A stretch of DNA of 64,000 nt from Bacillus sp. MRMR6 (GCF_001940785.1 NZ_MSLS01000024.1:1-64000); one strand, 5' to 3'; counted from the first letter of the stretch, positions 29,515 through 39,845 are shown. Notes: generated by a model not told the origin, from the letters alone. A program made the numbers and translations.

Positions 29515-31096
29515 ACGCCAATGGTCCACCTTTTCTAATAATATCCTCAGAAACGTTGGTGAATTTTGTGAAATTGTTTTTAAATTTCTCGGCTAGTTCT
29601 TTTGCTTTTTTCTTATAGGCCTGTTGATCTCTCCAAGTTTTACTTGGCTGAAGGACCTCATCAGGAACACCGGCAATGTGAAGCGGAATATTTAATCCGA
29701 AGATTTCATCCTTTACAGTCTCGACATGGTTAAGCTCGCCTTCAAGTGCTGCCTGAACCATCGCCCTTGTATAGCTTAATTTCATTCGGCTGCCTATTCC
29801 ATATTCTCCGCCTGTCCACCCTGTATTCACAAGGTAGACATTCGCGCTATGCTCAAGAATTTTTTCTCCGAGCATCTCTGCATAGCGTGTGGCTGGGAGT
29901 GGCAGGAATGGTGCACCGAAGCAGGTTGAGAACGTAGCCTCAGGTGAGGATACACCTCTTTCTGTACCTGCGAGTTTTGAGGTGTATCCACTTAGGAAAT
30001 GATACATCGCTTGTTCTCTTGTTAATTTTGAGATTGGCGGCAGTACTCCGAATGCATCGGCAGTTAAGAAAACGATTGTATTCGGATGACCTGCGATGCT
30101 CGGCTGGACAATGTTAGTAATTGCTTCAATTGGATAGGCAGCTCGAGTATTCTCCGTTAACCGGCCATCATCATAATCTGGAACCCTTGATTCAGGATGA
30201 AGGTTCACATTCTCTAGGACAGTACCAAAGCGAATCGCATCGAAGATCTGTGGTTCTTTATCCCGAGAGAGATTAATCGTTTTAGCATAGCAGCCCCCTT
30301 CGATATTGAAGACTCCATTTGCTGACCATCCGTGTTCATCATCACCAATCAACCGACGATTCTTATCTGCTGATAGTGTTGTTTTACCTGTGCCTGAAAG
30401 TCCAAAGAACAGAGCTACATTACCCTCCACTCCAACATTGGCCGAGCAATGCATGGAAAGAATATTATTTTCTGGTAATAAGTAATTCATTACTGAGAAA
30501 ATTGACTTCTTCATTTCTCCAGCATACTCTGTACCGCCAATTAGTACGGTTCGGTGTTCAAACGAAATGATGATAAATGCTTCGGAATTTGTACCGTCAA
30601 CAACCGGATCAGCTTTAAAATTAGGGGCTGAAATTACGGTGAACCCTGGCTGGTGGGAGCTTAATTCGTCTTCTGTCGGGCGAATAAATAACTGCTGTGC
30701 AAAAAGATTATGCCACGCAAGTTCATTAACAACTTGAATCGGCAGCTGGGTTTTTATATCAGCACCAGCATAGCCCCTAAAGACGAAAACTTCTTCCTTT
30801 TGTTTCAAGTAATCTAGTACTTTATGATAAAGATTTTGAAATACTTTTTCCGATATTGGCTGGTTTGTGCCCCATGCAATTTTTCCTTGGGAGGATTCCT
30901 CCATTACAATGAATTTGTCCTGAGGCGACCTGCCTGTATATTTGCCAGTTTCCACACTTATTGCTCCAGTGGAGGTCAACTTTCCTTCTTGTCGAGAAAG
31001 AATTTTTTCAACTAACTGCGGCACAGATAATTGAATTTGCATATGACTGTCCGCTAATAATTCGCTTAATTCATTGGGAATATGAACAGAATTCAT
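29513..31096 (-). CDS. pckA: Phosphoenolpyruvate carboxykinase (ATP)
   Basis: Converts oxaloacetate and ATP to PEP, the entry to gluconeogenesis. 527 residues with the kinase P-loop [12 protein letters not shown], the GDDEHGW metal/kinase 2 segment and [14 protein letters not shown] 31096 with AAGGA upstream. Divergent from metK, as in B. subtilis. Confidence 0.96.
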   Translation of the reverse strand: MNSVHIPNELSELLADSHMQIQLSVPQLVEKILSRQEGKLTSTGAISVETGKYTGRSPQDKFIVMEESSQGKIAWGTNQPISEKVFQNLYHKVLDYLKQKEEVFVFRGYAGADIKTQLPIQVVNELAWHNLFAQQLFIRPTEDELSSHQPGFTVISAPNFKADPVVDGTNSEAFIIISFEHRTVLIGGTEYAGEMKKSIFSVMNYLLPENNILSMHCSANVGVEGNVALFFGLSGTGKTTLSADKNRRLIGDDEHGWSANGVFNIEGGCYAKTINLSRDKEPQIFDAIRFGTVLENVNLHPESRVPDYDDGRLTENTRAAYPIEAITNIVQPSIAGHPNTIVFLTADAFGVLPPISKLTREQAMYHFLSGYTSKLAGTERGVSSPEATFSTCFGAPFLPLPATRYAEMLGEKILEHSANVYLVNTGWTGGEYGIGSRMKLSYTRAMVQAALEGELNHVETVKDEIFGLNIPLHIAGVPDEVLQPSKTWRDQQAYKKKAKELAEKFKNNFTKFTNVSEDIIRKGGPLA

Positions 31097-31254
31097 CTTT
31101 TGGATCCTTCCTTTACAGTTTATTAATATTATAAATAGTATAACACATTCAGCTAATTAGTCTATACTAATGGTGAAAAATGGGATCGATTAATCACTAT
31201 ATTTTTCAACAGGACATTGCTCTTTTGAAAAAATGTAAAACTCTAAAAAAATCA

Positions 31255-31284
31255 TTGACATCATTCGACATAGTAGGGTATGAT
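31255..31284 (+). promoter_or_regulatory. Sigma-A promoter of metK leader
   Basis: TTGACA (31255-31260), 18-nt spacer, TATGAT (31279-31284). The predicted start near 31291 lies just upstream of the S-box aptamer. Confidence 0.88.
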
Positions 31285-31301
31285 TCATCCTTGAACGGAT
31301 A

Positions 31302-31434
31302 CTCTCTTATCCCGAGCTGGTGGAGGGACAGGCCCAATGAAACCCAGCAACCTGCAATCGAAGATTATGAAAAAGTTTTTTTCGAGCAACGGTGCTAAAC
31401 CTGAAGCAAGGCGTTTGCCTTGAACGATAAGAGT
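31302..31434 (+). promoter_or_regulatory. SAM-I (S-box) riboswitch aptamer
   Basis: The closing helix ACTCTTATC/GATAAGAGT type surrounds the conserved S-box segments GGTGGAGGGAC, AATGAAACCCAGCAACC and GCAACGGTGCTAAACC. SAM binding favours the terminator that follows, switching off metK when SAM is plentiful. Confidence 0.97.
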
Positions 31435-31450
31435 GAAAGGCGCGGAAGAC

Positions 31451-31487
31451 AACCTTTCCTCACATTAGGAGAGGTTTTATTTTTTTC
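31451..31487 (+). terminator. S-box regulated terminator
   Basis: AACCTTTCCT/AGGAGAGGTT stem (one G-U pair), CACATT loop, T-run. It forms the expression platform of the metK S-box. Confidence 0.93.
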
Positions 31488-31619
31488 GTTGCTCTATGTC
31501 GCTGATCTACACTTCCATCATGAGACTGTCAAAGGGTTTTTTTCAGAAAGGTTCTGTTTCTTTCATAAAAATCCTATGTTTATTTCATACTACTAAGGGA
31601 ATGAGTTCCGTATCAACCC

Positions 31620-31665
31620 GAGGTTAAACGGCAAGGTATACATAAAAACCCACACAGATAACCTC
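31620..31665 (+). repeat. Inverted repeat in metK leader
   Basis: GAGGTTA (31620-31626) and TAACCTC (31659-31665) are perfect complements across a 32-nt loop, in the ~200-nt leader between the S-box terminator and the metK start. Possibly a second control or mRNA-stability element. Function inferred. Confidence 0.45.
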
Positions 31666-31694
31666 ACTTTATTGACTATATAGGAGGAATTCAG

Positions 31695-32894
31695 ATGTCA
31701 ACAAAACGTCGCTTGTTCACTTCTGAATCAGTAACTGAAGGTCACCCAGATAAAATCTGTGACCAGATTTCTGATTCAATTTTAGATGCTATTTTGGCAA
31801 AGGATGCGAATGCTCGTGTTGCTGCTGAAACATCAGTTACAACTGGTTTAGTGCTGGTTGCTGGTGAAATCACCACTTCTACTTACGTAGACATACCGAA
31901 AATTGTTCGTGAAACAATTAAAGGAATTGGATATAACCGTGCAAAATATGGTTTTGATTCCGAGACTTGTGCAGTGTTAACTTCGATCGATGAACAGTCT
32001 GCTGACATCGCAATGGGTGTTGACCAAGCGCTTGAAGCGCGTGAGGGTCTAATGTCAGATGAACAAATTGAAGCAATTGGTGCAGGGGACCAAGGTTTAA
32101 TGTTTGGTTTTGCTTGTAATGAAACGAAGGAGCTTATGCCGCTTCCCATTTCACTTGCCCACAAGCTTGCGCGTCGTCTAACAGAGGTACGTAAAGAAGA
32201 GCTTCTTCCATACCTTCGTCCAGACGGTAAAACACAAGTAACAGTTGAATACGATGAGAACGACAAGCCTGTTCGAATTGATACAATTGTTATTTCTACT
32301 CAGCATCATCCTGAAGTAACGCTTGAACAAATTCAACGTAATCTTAAAGAGTATGTAATCAATCATGTTGTACCTGAAGAGTTAATTGATGAAAACACAA
32401 AATACTTCATCAATCCAACAGGCCGTTTCGTGATCGGTGGACCTCAAGGGGATGCAGGATTAACAGGTCGTAAGATTATTGTTGATACTTATGGTGGCTA
32501 TGCTCGTCACGGTGGCGGTGCCTTCTCTGGTAAGGATCCTACGAAAGTTGACCGCTCTGCAGCTTATGCAGCACGTTATGTAGCAAAGAATATTGTTGCC
32601 GCAGGACTGGCTGACAAGGTAGAAGTACAGCTAGCGTATGCAATTGGTGTTGCTAAACCAGTTTCCATTTCTGTTGATACTTTCCGTACAGGGAAAGTAA
32701 GTGAAGAAGTTCTTGTTGATTTAGTCAGCAATAACTTTGACCTTCGCCCTGCTGGCATCATCAACATGCTAAACTTACGACGCCCAATCTATAAGCAGAC
32801 AGCAGCTTACGGGCATTTTGGCCGGACAGATGTTGATCTTCCTTGGGAGCGTACAGACAAAGCAGATACATTACGTCAACAAGCAGAATTATAA
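31695..32894 (+). CDS. metK: S-adenosylmethionine synthase
   Basis: Makes SAM from methionine and ATP. 399 residues. Signature segments include [19 protein letters not shown] near the N-terminus, [12 protein letters not shown] and [16 protein letters not shown] (P-loop-like). ATG 31695 preceded by AGGAGGA. Controlled by the S-box upstream, and a strong terminator follows. SAM supplies SpeD, MenG-type and RNA/tRNA methyltransferases, and LuxS recycles its by-product. Confidence 0.98.
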   Translation: MSTKRRLFTSESVTEGHPDKICDQISDSILDAILAKDANARVAAETSVTTGLVLVAGEITTSTYVDIPKIVRETIKGIGYNRAKYGFDSETCAVLTSIDEQSADIAMGVDQALEAREGLMSDEQIEAIGAGDQGLMFGFACNETKELMPLPISLAHKLARRLTEVRKEELLPYLRPDGKTQVTVEYDENDKPVRIDTIVISTQHHPEVTLEQIQRNLKEYVINHVVPEELIDENTKYFINPTGRFVIGGPQGDAGLTGRKIIVDTYGGYARHGGGAFSGKDPTKVDRSAAYAARYVAKNIVAAGLADKVEVQLAYAIGVAKPVSISVDTFRTGKVSEEVLVDLVSNNFDLRPAGIINMLNLRRPIYKQTAAYGHFGRTDVDLPWERTDKADTLRQQAEL

Positions 32895-32906
32895 AATAAG
32901 CTTTAA

Positions 32907-32948
32907 AAAAGAGGAGTTGCATGTTTCCACATGTAACTCCTCTTTTTT
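32907..32948 (+). terminator. Terminator after metK
   Basis: AAAAAAGAGGAGTT..CATG/CATG..AACTCCTCTTTTTT long stem with terminal loop TTTCCA. Confidence 0.94.
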
Positions 32949-33074
32949 GTTTCACGTCTACTTCTTACAAAGGGAAACAAAGAATAATATGTTTAAGACT
33001 ACTTAAACAGGTGAAAACTGTAAGATACTTTAATTTCTTTTATAGATAATTTAGTTTGGAGTAGGTGAAATCAA

Positions 33075-34970
33075 ATGTGTGGCTTTATAGGCTGTATAAA
33101 CGAGGAAAAAAGAAAAATTCCAACACAGCAATTTAACGATATGAATGGTATCATTACCCATCGTGGTCCTGATGATGAAGGTTTTTATGAAGATGAGTGG
33201 ATCCAATTTGGATTTCGGCGTCTAAGCATTATTGATATTGAAAGTGGCCATCAGCCCCTATCCTTTGAAAACGAGCGTTATTGGATTATCTTTAATGGCG
33301 AAATTTATAATTATCTTGAACTACGAGAAGAACTAGAGGATGCTGGCCTAACGTTTTCCACCCATTCCGATACAGAGGTTATTATTGCACTTTATAGTCA
33401 AGTGAAAGAGAAGCTAGTGGAAAAGCTGCGGGGAATGTTTGCTTTTGTGATATGGGATAAGGTTGATAAGACCCTTTACGGTGCAAGAGATCATTTTGGA
33501 ATAAAGCCCTTCTTTTATTATGAGGAAGAAGGAAGGACCTTTTTTGCTTCTGAGAAGAAAAGCATTTTATTGGCTCTTAAAAATGATGCTCTTAACTACA
33601 AAGCGCTTCAGCATTATTTTACCTATCAATTTGTTCCAGAGCCAGAAACGTTGTCAATCGGAATCAAAAAGCTGGAACCAGGACATTATTTTATAAAAAA
33701 AACTGGCTTGCCCATGGAAGTATATCCATATTGGAAGGCTCATTTTAAGCCAGTAAATAAATCAGAAGAGGATTTTATTAAAGAAATCAGGGAAGTACTG
33801 ATTGACTCGGTGAAAATTCATATGCGCAGTGACGTTCCTGTAGGTTCTTTTTTATCTGGAGGAATAGATTCGACGATTATTGCCTCGATTGCCAAGGAAT
33901 TTCATCCTGCCATCAAAACCTTTTCTGTCGGGTTTGAGAGAAATGGGTTCAGTGAAATTGATGTTGCGAAGGAATCTGCCGAAAAACTTGGGGTTGAGAA
34001 TATCAGCTATGTGATAACTCCAGAAGAGTATATGAGGGAACTCCCAAAAATCCTTTGGCACATGGATGACCCGCTTGCTGATCCTGCCTGCGTACCTCTG
34101 TACTTTGTTGCTCGAGAAGCAAGGAAGCATGTTACGGTGGTACTTTCAGGCGAGGGAGCAGATGAACTCTTTGGAGGCTATAACATTTACCGAGAGCCGC
34201 AATCACTAGAAGTCTTTAATAATATCCCAAGGGTAATAAAGGTATTCCTTAAATGGCTTTCAACCATGCTCCCTGAAGGAACCAAAGGAAAAAGCTTTAT
34301 TGAACGAGGTGTAACACCACTCGAAGAGAGATACATTGGCAATGCCAAGATGTTTACTGAGGAGGAAAAGAGCAGATTATTGAATGTTTACGATCCTGGA
34401 TTACATTACACTGACATTACAAAACCGCTTTACATGGAATCAGTAGGCTATACTCCAGTCGATCAGATGCAATATATTGATATCCATACGTGGATGCGTG
34501 GTGATATTTTACTTAAAGCAGACCGAATGACTATGGCACATTCATTAGAATTGCGTGTGCCTTTTCTTGATAAGGAAGTATTTAAGGTTGCCTCTACAAT
34601 ACCTGCTGGTTTGAAAACAACCAATGCTACTACCAAGTATATTCTTCGGAAGGCTGTAGAAGGAATTGTACCGGATCATGTGCTGACTCGGAAAAAACTA
34701 GGATTTCCTGTGCCAATACGGCACTGGCTGAAAGACGAAATGACTAGCTGGGCAAAAGGTGTAGTCCGGGATAGTGATACTGAATATCTCATTAATAAAA
34801 ACTACTTATTAAAACTGCTTGATGACCATTGTCTAGGTAAGATGGATAACAGTCGTAAGATATGGACAGTTCTTATGTTCATGGTTTGGCACCAAGTGTA
34901 CGTAGAAGGTAAATATCAGTTTCAATCAGAATCCACAGGCACAAAAGAGCTTCAAGTGATGAAAAACTAA
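33075..34970 (+). CDS. asnB: Asparagine synthetase (glutamine-hydrolysing) AsnB
   Basis: Forms asparagine from aspartate, glutamine and ATP. 631 residues. The N-terminal class II glutaminase begins MCGFIG with nucleophile Cys2, then HRGPDDEG and NGEIYNY. The synthetase domain has the PPi-loop SFLSGGIDSTIIAS (about 258-271) and SGEGADELFGGYN. In B. subtilis the asnB enzyme of this locus is the main vegetative one. Some AsnB homologues amidate peptidoglycan diaminopimelate instead, and sequence alone does not decide. Confidence 0.95.
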   Translation: MCGFIGCINEEKRKIPTQQFNDMNGIITHRGPDDEGFYEDEWIQFGFRRLSIIDIESGHQPLSFENERYWIIFNGEIYNYLELREELEDAGLTFSTHSDTEVIIALYSQVKEKLVEKLRGMFAFVIWDKVDKTLYGARDHFGIKPFFYYEEEGRTFFASEKKSILLALKNDALNYKALQHYFTYQFVPEPETLSIGIKKLEPGHYFIKKTGLPMEVYPYWKAHFKPVNKSEEDFIKEIREVLIDSVKIHMRSDVPVGSFLSGGIDSTIIASIAKEFHPAIKTFSVGFERNGFSEIDVAKESAEKLGVENISYVITPEEYMRELPKILWHMDDPLADPACVPLYFVAREARKHVTVVLSGEGADELFGGYNIYREPQSLEVFNNIPRVIKVFLKWLSTMLPEGTKGKSFIERGVTPLEERYIGNAKMFTEEEKSRLLNVYDPGLHYTDITKPLYMESVGYTPVDQMQYIDIHTWMRGDILLKADRMTMAHSLELRVPFLDKEVFKVASTIPAGLKTTNATTKYILRKAVEGIVPDHVLTRKKLGFPVPIRHWLKDEMTSWAKGVVRDSDTEYLINKNYLLKLLDDHCLGKMDNSRKIWTVLMFMVWHQVYVEGKYQFQSESTGTKELQVMKN

Positions 34971-34980
34971 AAAAGTCGCA

Positions 34981-35011
34981 CCCATGAGCTGTTTTTGGGT
35001 GCGTTTTTTAG
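34981..35011. terminator. Terminator asnB/ytoA
   Basis: CGCACCCA/TGGGTGCG stem then TTTTTT. It lies between convergent asnB and ytoA. Confidence 0.9.
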
Positions 35012-35012
35012 A

Positions 35013-35525
35013 TTATTTTTGTATCGACTTATAATACTGTGCTTTTTCAGCATATTCTGTATAGATTCTATCCATTTCTTTAAGGTCATGATCATTTAGT
35101 TCCCTAATCACTTTTGCAGGTCTACCGAATGCTAATGTATTGGGCGGAATCTTTTTTCCTTGCGGTACGAGGCTTCCAGCACCAATAAATGCACCTTCAC
35201 CGATTTCAGCCTGGTCCAATACAATGGAACCCATACCAATTAAAGCCCTTTTTCTAATGATGCAGCTGTGCAGGATCACTTGGTGTCCGATGGTTACTTC
35301 ATCTTCAATAATTAAAGGGTTATCTGGACTTTGGTGCAGGACAGAGTTATCCTGGATATTTACTTTTTTTCCGATGATTGTTGGTGCGACATCTCCTCTA
35401 ATGACGGAATTAAACCAGACGCTTGATTCCTCACCGATTTCAACATCACCTGTTATCGTGGCATAGTCAGCAATAAATGCCGATTCTGCAATTTTGGGAT
35501 ATTTATTTTTATATGGATAAATCAT
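35013..35525 (-). CDS. ytoA: Gamma-carbonic anhydrase-like hexapeptide protein YtoA
   Basis: 170-residue left-handed beta-helix protein (YrdA/PaaY group) built from hexapeptide repeats. Metal ligand histidines appear in VLHQSPDNP, TIGHQVILHSC. Possible carbonic anhydrase or acyltransferase-like role, unproven. ATG with GAGAGG upstream. Confidence 0.88.
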   Translation of the reverse strand: MIYPYKNKYPKIAESAFIADYATITGDVEIGEESSVWFNSVIRGDVAPTIIGKKVNIQDNSVLHQSPDNPLIIEDEVTIGHQVILHSCIIRKRALIGMGSIVLDQAEIGEGAFIGAGSLVPQGKKIPPNTLAFGRPAKVIRELNDHDLKEMDRIYTEYAEKAQYYKSIQK

Positions 35526-35654
35526 TTAATTCCTCTCCTTTTTTGTATATTCCCTTCATGCAGGTTTGAACATATGTAAGGATACAGAGGTGCAGGTGCA
35601 TAATGAGCATGTTAATATATATTATATAGAATTTTTTTCTAGGAGGAAAAAAAT

Positions 35655-36458
35655 ATGTGGAAGTGGGAAGCAGAAGGGGAAGCGAAAGCAGTCATTGTTA
35701 TGATACATGGGGCAATGGAACATCATCGCCGATATGGCTGGCTGATTGAAATGTGGCGCACATCGGGCTTTCATGTCATCATGGCGGATCTTCCCGGACA
35801 AGGCATGACAACAAGATCCCGCAGGGGACATATTGATTCCTTCGATGAGTATATGGTGGAAGTAAAGGATTGGATTCAAGCAGCCTATCGTTACGAATTA
35901 CCCGTTTTCGTACTTGGGCATAGTATGGGTGGTTTAATAGCAGTCCGTCTTTTACAGGAAGAGAGATTGAATATTGCTGGATTAATTCTTTCTTCTCCTT
36001 GTTTAGGCCTTGTTCATACCCCTTCAAAATTCTTGAATATGCTTTCTTATCTGTTAAACATGGTGTTTCCTTCATTAAGGATGGATTCTGGAATATCCGT
36101 TCAAATGGCAACAAGAAACGAGGATATTTGGGAAGTAGATTCGAATGATACCCTATATATTACAAAGGTTTCTATACGCTGGTATCGTGAATTAGCTGAT
36201 AGCATAAAACAAGCCTTTGAAAATTTAGAAAAGACGCAGGATGTTCCACTTCTTGTCATACAAGGGGGCGACGATAAAATAGTGAATAAAGCTTCCGTTA
36301 AGGAATGGTTCAACCATGCTCCATTATCTGAGAAAAGATTTAAAGAATGGCCGAAATGCTATCATGAAATCTTTAATGAGCCGGAACGGGAAGATGTATT
36401 TGAATATGCTAAAGACTTTGTAACCAGCCAGCTAAAGGCAATTGGCTATATTGTGTAA
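35655..36458 (+). CDS. ytpA: Alpha/beta hydrolase (monoacylglycerol lipase family) YtpA
   Basis: 267 residues with MIHGAMEHHRRY at the oxyanion hole, the nucleophile elbow GHSMGG (Ser near 98), and an Asp/His pair in the C-terminal third. B. subtilis YtpA is a phospholipase linked to production of bacilysocin, a lysophospholipid. ATG 35655 with TAGGAGG upstream. Followed after 18 nt by ytpB. Confidence 0.88.
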   Translation: MWKWEAEGEAKAVIVMIHGAMEHHRRYGWLIEMWRTSGFHVIMADLPGQGMTTRSRRGHIDSFDEYMVEVKDWIQAAYRYELPVFVLGHSMGGLIAVRLLQEERLNIAGLILSSPCLGLVHTPSKFLNMLSYLLNMVFPSLRMDSGISVQMATRNEDIWEVDSNDTLYITKVSIRWYRELADSIKQAFENLEKTQDVPLLVIQGGDDKIVNKASVKEWFNHAPLSEKRFKEWPKCYHEIFNEPEREDVFEYAKDFVTSQLKAIGYIV

Positions 36459-36476
36459 AAGGAGGGATGAAGATTT

Positions 36477-37553
36477 ATGATGCCCATCAAACTTATGATG
36501 AAGGTTTACCGGCAAATCATACCTGCTGTTCACAAGGAACTAGCTTACTGGAAAACACGTGCGGAGAGCATTCCTAATCCAGAGCTCAGAACTCAGGCTC
36601 TTGCAAGCATAGAGCATAAAACCTTTCATTGTGAGGGGGGAGGGATTTTATCCCTTACTGCCACCGAAAACTATAAAAAAGCTATTAAATTTATCGTTGC
36701 CTATCAAACGATCAGTGATTACTTAGATAATCTTTGTGATCGTAGTACTTCGTTAGATCCTGATGATTTTGCTGCCATTCATGAGTCAATGAAAGATGCT
36801 TTATCGGCTGAAGCAGTGCCCAAAAATTATTACCGTCTCAGGCAAGACCAAGATGATGGAGGTTATCTAAACGAGTTAGCTGAAACCTGCAGGAATGTAT
36901 TAAAGGAAGTAAAGAACTATCCCATCATTAGAGAATATCTCCTCGAGCTTTGTGATTACTATTGTGATTTACAAATTCATAAGCATGTCATTCACGAGGA
37001 ACGTGTTCCGCGATTAGAGGAATGGTTCCATCGTCATCAACGGAATTTGCCTGAGATGGAGTGGTATGAATTTTCGGCTTGCTCGGGTTCGACATTGGGG
37101 ATTTTTTGTCTCATTTCTTATGCGATGAGAGAGGATTTTCACAAGAAGGATGCAGAAAATATTCGCAACGGATATTTTCCATACATACAGGGACTTCATA
37201 TCTTGTTAGATTATTTTATCGATCAAGAAGAAGATAGGGCTGGCGGTGACTTGAATTTCTGTTCCTATTACGAAGATCAAGAAACGCTCTTTAATCGATT
37301 GAAACATTTTGTAATAGAAGCCGACCGTCATACGGAGTATCTGCCTCATAAAAAGTTTCATCAGCTTATTAACCGTGGCTTATTGGGCATTTATTTATCA
37401 GATGGAAAGGTCCGCAAACAAAAGAATGTACGTAAACTTGCAAAAGGAATCATCAAAGCCGGCGGATCAATTAGTTACTTTTTTTATGTAAATGGACTAG
37501 CCTATCGGGCTGTTCAGAAATGGGTTCCAACAGTTGTAACAAGATTTAAGTGA
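36477..37553 (+). CDS. ytpB: Tetraprenyl-beta-curcumene synthase YtpB
   Basis: Large terpene cyclase (DUF2600) that cyclises tetraprenyl diphosphate to tetraprenyl-beta-curcumene, precursor of sesquarterpenes (baciterpenols) in Bacillus. The 358-residue all-helical protein has Asp-rich metal-binding segments SDYLDNLCD (about 80-88) and DYFIDQEEDRAGGD, and the family segment ASIEHKTFHCEGG. Two tandem ATGs at 36477, with AAAGGAGGG upstream. Confidence 0.92.
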   Translation: MMPIKLMMKVYRQIIPAVHKELAYWKTRAESIPNPELRTQALASIEHKTFHCEGGGILSLTATENYKKAIKFIVAYQTISDYLDNLCDRSTSLDPDDFAAIHESMKDALSAEAVPKNYYRLRQDQDDGGYLNELAETCRNVLKEVKNYPIIREYLLELCDYYCDLQIHKHVIHEERVPRLEEWFHRHQRNLPEMEWYEFSACSGSTLGIFCLISYAMREDFHKKDAENIRNGYFPYIQGLHILLDYFIDQEEDRAGGDLNFCSYYEDQETLFNRLKHFVIEADRHTEYLPHKKFHQLINRGLLGIYLSDGKVRKQKNVRKLAKGIIKAGGSISYFFYVNGLAYRAVQKWVPTVVTRFK

Positions 37554-37558
37554 ATGCA

Positions 37559-37589
37559 AAAACCAGGCAATTGCCTGGTTATCCTTTTT
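37559..37589. terminator. Terminator ytpB/ytqB
   Basis: AACCAGGCAATTGCCTGGTT is a perfect palindrome between convergent ytpB and ytqB. It overlaps the ytqB stop region, and a T-rich tract follows on the plus strand. Confidence 0.75.
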
Positions 37590-38151
37590 CAATTGCTATT
37601 ATAAACGGCGGGTTATTTTGCTGGTTTAAAAATTGGTACTGTAGTACATGTGCTGTTTTTTGGTTGAGCTGCTGGCAATAAGTGAGTAAAGCATCCCGTT
37701 CAATTGCACCTTCAACATGACCTTGGTAGATGACAAGGACGATTATGCCTTCAGGTTTCATGAGTTTTAAAAGCTGTCCAATCGCGGAAATGGTTGTCTC
37801 AGGTTTTGTTACAATGGTTTTATCGCTTCCAGGCAAATATCCTAGATTAAAGATAGCACCGGTAATTAACCCGTAATCTTCAACAGGAATCAACTTTTCA
37901 ATAAATTCGTGTCCTGCGTGGAAAAGTGTCACTTGGTTGGAGAAACCCTGCTCGGCTAAGCGTTTTTCACTCGCAAGGATGGCTTCTTCTTGCACATCAA
38001 ATCCATACACTCTGCCATTTTCTCCAACAAGGCTGGCTAAAAATACCGTATCATGGCCATTACCTAATGTAGCGTCTACTACGACGTCTCCGGTTATAAC
38101 AGCTTTTTCAAGTAGCTGTCTCGCAAAGGGGAGGATACGGGTAATCTTCAC
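37579..38151 (-). CDS. ytqB: SAM-dependent methyltransferase YtqB
   Basis: 190-residue Rossmann methyltransferase of the rRNA_methylase (YtqB) family, with motif I VVDATLGNGHDTVFLA and the Asp of motif II in VYGFDVQEEAI. I recall structural work on YtqB assigning it tRNA/rRNA wobble-type methylation, so the substrate is uncertain here. GTG start 2 nt after the ytqA stop, so the two are coupled. Confidence 0.88.
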   Translation of the reverse strand: MKITRILPFARQLLEKAVITGDVVVDATLGNGHDTVFLASLVGENGRVYGFDVQEEAILASEKRLAEQGFSNQVTLFHAGHEFIEKLIPVEDYGLITGAIFNLGYLPGSDKTIVTKPETTISAIGQLLKLMKPEGIIVLVIYQGHVEGAIERDALLTYCQQLNQKTAHVLQYQFLNQQNNPPFIIAIEKG

Positions 38152-38153
38152 AC

Positions 38154-39116
38154 TTAACTCCCCACTTTACTTTGCCGGTAATATTTTCCTTGAAAGCTGT
38201 TTCTCTTTTTTAGCTCAGCGTCAATCGAGTTTAGAACTTCCCACTTGTTCACACTCCACATCGGTCCAACCATTAAATCAATGGGACCGTCACCTGTGAT
38301 GCGGTGAACAATCATTTCAGGCGGTAAGATTTCTAATTGATCACATACTAAGTTTACATAAGAATCAAGAGAAAGAAATTCGAGCATCCCTTTTTCATAT
38401 TGCTTCACCATTGGTGTTCCTTTTAACAAATGAAGTAAATGGATTTTTATTCCCTGAACATCCAATTTTGCGACTTCATGAGCTGTTTTCATCATCATTT
38501 CAGAAGTTTCGAGGGGCAAACCATTAATAATATGAGAGCAAATACGAATTCCATGTTTTCTTAACTTGTTTACACCGTCAATATAACATTGGAAATCATG
38601 GGCACGATTTATTAATAGCGCTGTTCTCTCATGCACTGTTTGTAATCCAAGTTCAACCCATAGGTATGTTCTTTCGTTTAACTCAGCCAAATATTCGACG
38701 ACATCATCTGGTAAACAATCAGGTCGGGTAGCAATCGAAATCCCCACGACACCCTCTTGGTTAAGCACCTTTTTGAACTTTTCACGAAGGACCTCTACCG
38801 GTGCATGAGTATTTGTATAAGCTTGGAAGTAGGCCATATATTTGCCGTCCTTCCACTTTGTATGCATCTTTTCTTTGATTTCTTGAAATTGAATTTCCAG
38901 GTCATTTACGCGGTTTCCTGCAAAATCCCCTGAACCTGCAGCACTGCAAAATGTACAACCTCCATGTGCTACCGTACCGTCACGGTTTGGACAGTCAAAA
39001 CCACCATCTAATGCGACCTTGAAGACTTTATGACCGAAATACTGGCGAAGGTGATAATTCCACGTATGGTAGCGTTTATCATCGGAGGCATATGGAAAAG
39101 GGTTGGTCTGATTCAT
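38154..39116 (-). CDS. ytqA: Radical SAM protein YtqA (TIGR01212/YhcC family)
   Basis: 320 residues. The cluster-binding cysteines lie in DCPNRDGTVAHGGCTFCS (about residues 40-57), the unusual CxnCxxC spacing of this radical SAM subgroup. Likely an RNA-modifying or methylthio-type enzyme paired with the methyltransferase YtqB in the same operon. The pairing is an inference from coupling of the genes. Confidence 0.9.
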   Translation of the reverse strand: MNQTNPFPYASDDKRYHTWNYHLRQYFGHKVFKVALDGGFDCPNRDGTVAHGGCTFCSAAGSGDFAGNRVNDLEIQFQEIKEKMHTKWKDGKYMAYFQAYTNTHAPVEVLREKFKKVLNQEGVVGISIATRPDCLPDDVVEYLAELNERTYLWVELGLQTVHERTALLINRAHDFQCYIDGVNKLRKHGIRICSHIINGLPLETSEMMMKTAHEVAKLDVQGIKIHLLHLLKGTPMVKQYEKGMLEFLSLDSYVNLVCDQLEILPPEMIVHRITGDGPIDLMVGPMWSVNKWEVLNSIDAELKKRNSFQGKYYRQSKVGS

Positions 39117-39257
39117 CTCAGGCGACCTCCTTTTAATTTAATGAAAAGTAACAGATTAAATTTTAGCATAAGAGAACAAAATAAGAAATGAAGCGTTGTG
39201 CTTCAGATATCAGATAAGTTTGGAATATCGTCATGTCAACATGAAGGGGGTCCCGTG

Positions 39258-39545
39258 ATGGCTACTCGTGATTCAATGGGCGAATTAATGCTGCAATGTG
39301 AACAGACCATTGCCTTTGCAGAGGAACAATTTAAAGAAGCCAGTCTCCAGCAGCATTATAATAATGATGACTACACAAGAGCATTGCAAATGTTAGAAGA
39401 ATCTTATAATGACATTGCAAAAATGGCACATAGTGCAAATTCTCAACAGCGTGATCAACTCCACCGGATGAGGCTGCAGCTGCAGCAACTTCAGAATTCA
39501 ATGATACTTGAAGGTCAGGATTATCGAGGAGGAGGAGTATATTGA
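39258..39545 (+). CDS. ytzC: YtzC (DUF2524) coiled-coil protein
   Basis: 95-residue helical protein with heptad-like Leu/Gln pattern (RMRLQLQQLQNSM), matching the DUF2524 family. Function unknown. The frame opens at 39198, but ATG 39258 has AAGGGGG upstream and gives MATRDS, the family start. Its TGA overlaps the TTG of the next small gene. Confidence 0.85.
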   Translation: MATRDSMGELMLQCEQTIAFAEEQFKEASLQQHYNNDDYTRALQMLEESYNDIAKMAHSANSQQRDQLHRMRLQLQQLQNSMILEGQDYRGGGVY

Positions 39546-39721
39546 AAAAGCGCTCCAAACAACAAAACCCTGAGCAAAAGACACGAAATGGGATCAATAA
39601 TCAAGATCTTGAAATTGGGCAGGATGTTGATTTAATAAAGGAATCGAAAAAGAAATATGAAAATTCTGGCGGCCAGCCTGTTAAATCAAAGTTCCATCAG
39701 GAGCAGGATCAATCATCATAA
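39542..39721 (+). CDS. Small hydrophilic protein, unknown
   Basis: 59 residues from TTG 39542, overlapping the ytzC stop, with a very strong GGAGGAGGAG site 6 nt upstream. Sequence is Gln/Lys/Asn-rich (MKKRSKQQNPEQKTRNG...) with no hydrophobic core, so it is probably disordered and possibly spore-associated. A terminator follows immediately, which supports a real gene. No family recognised. Confidence 0.65.
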   Translation: MKKRSKQQNPEQKTRNGINNQDLEIGQDVDLIKESKKKYENSGGQPVKSKFHQEQDQSS

Positions 39722-39731
39722 TAGCGTTTAA

Positions 39732-39769
39732 AGACCCTCAACTTTTCGAGTTGAGGGTTTCTTTATTTT
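39732..39769 (+). terminator. Terminator after ytzC operon
   Basis: ACCCTCAACT/AGTTGAGGGT stem with a TTTCG loop, then a T-rich tail. Confidence 0.9.
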
Positions 39770-39845
39770 AGAGATTTACATAGAAAATACTGTGAAAATA
39801 AGGTTAAAACCCAGTTCACAAATTAGTAATAACTAGAGATTAAAG

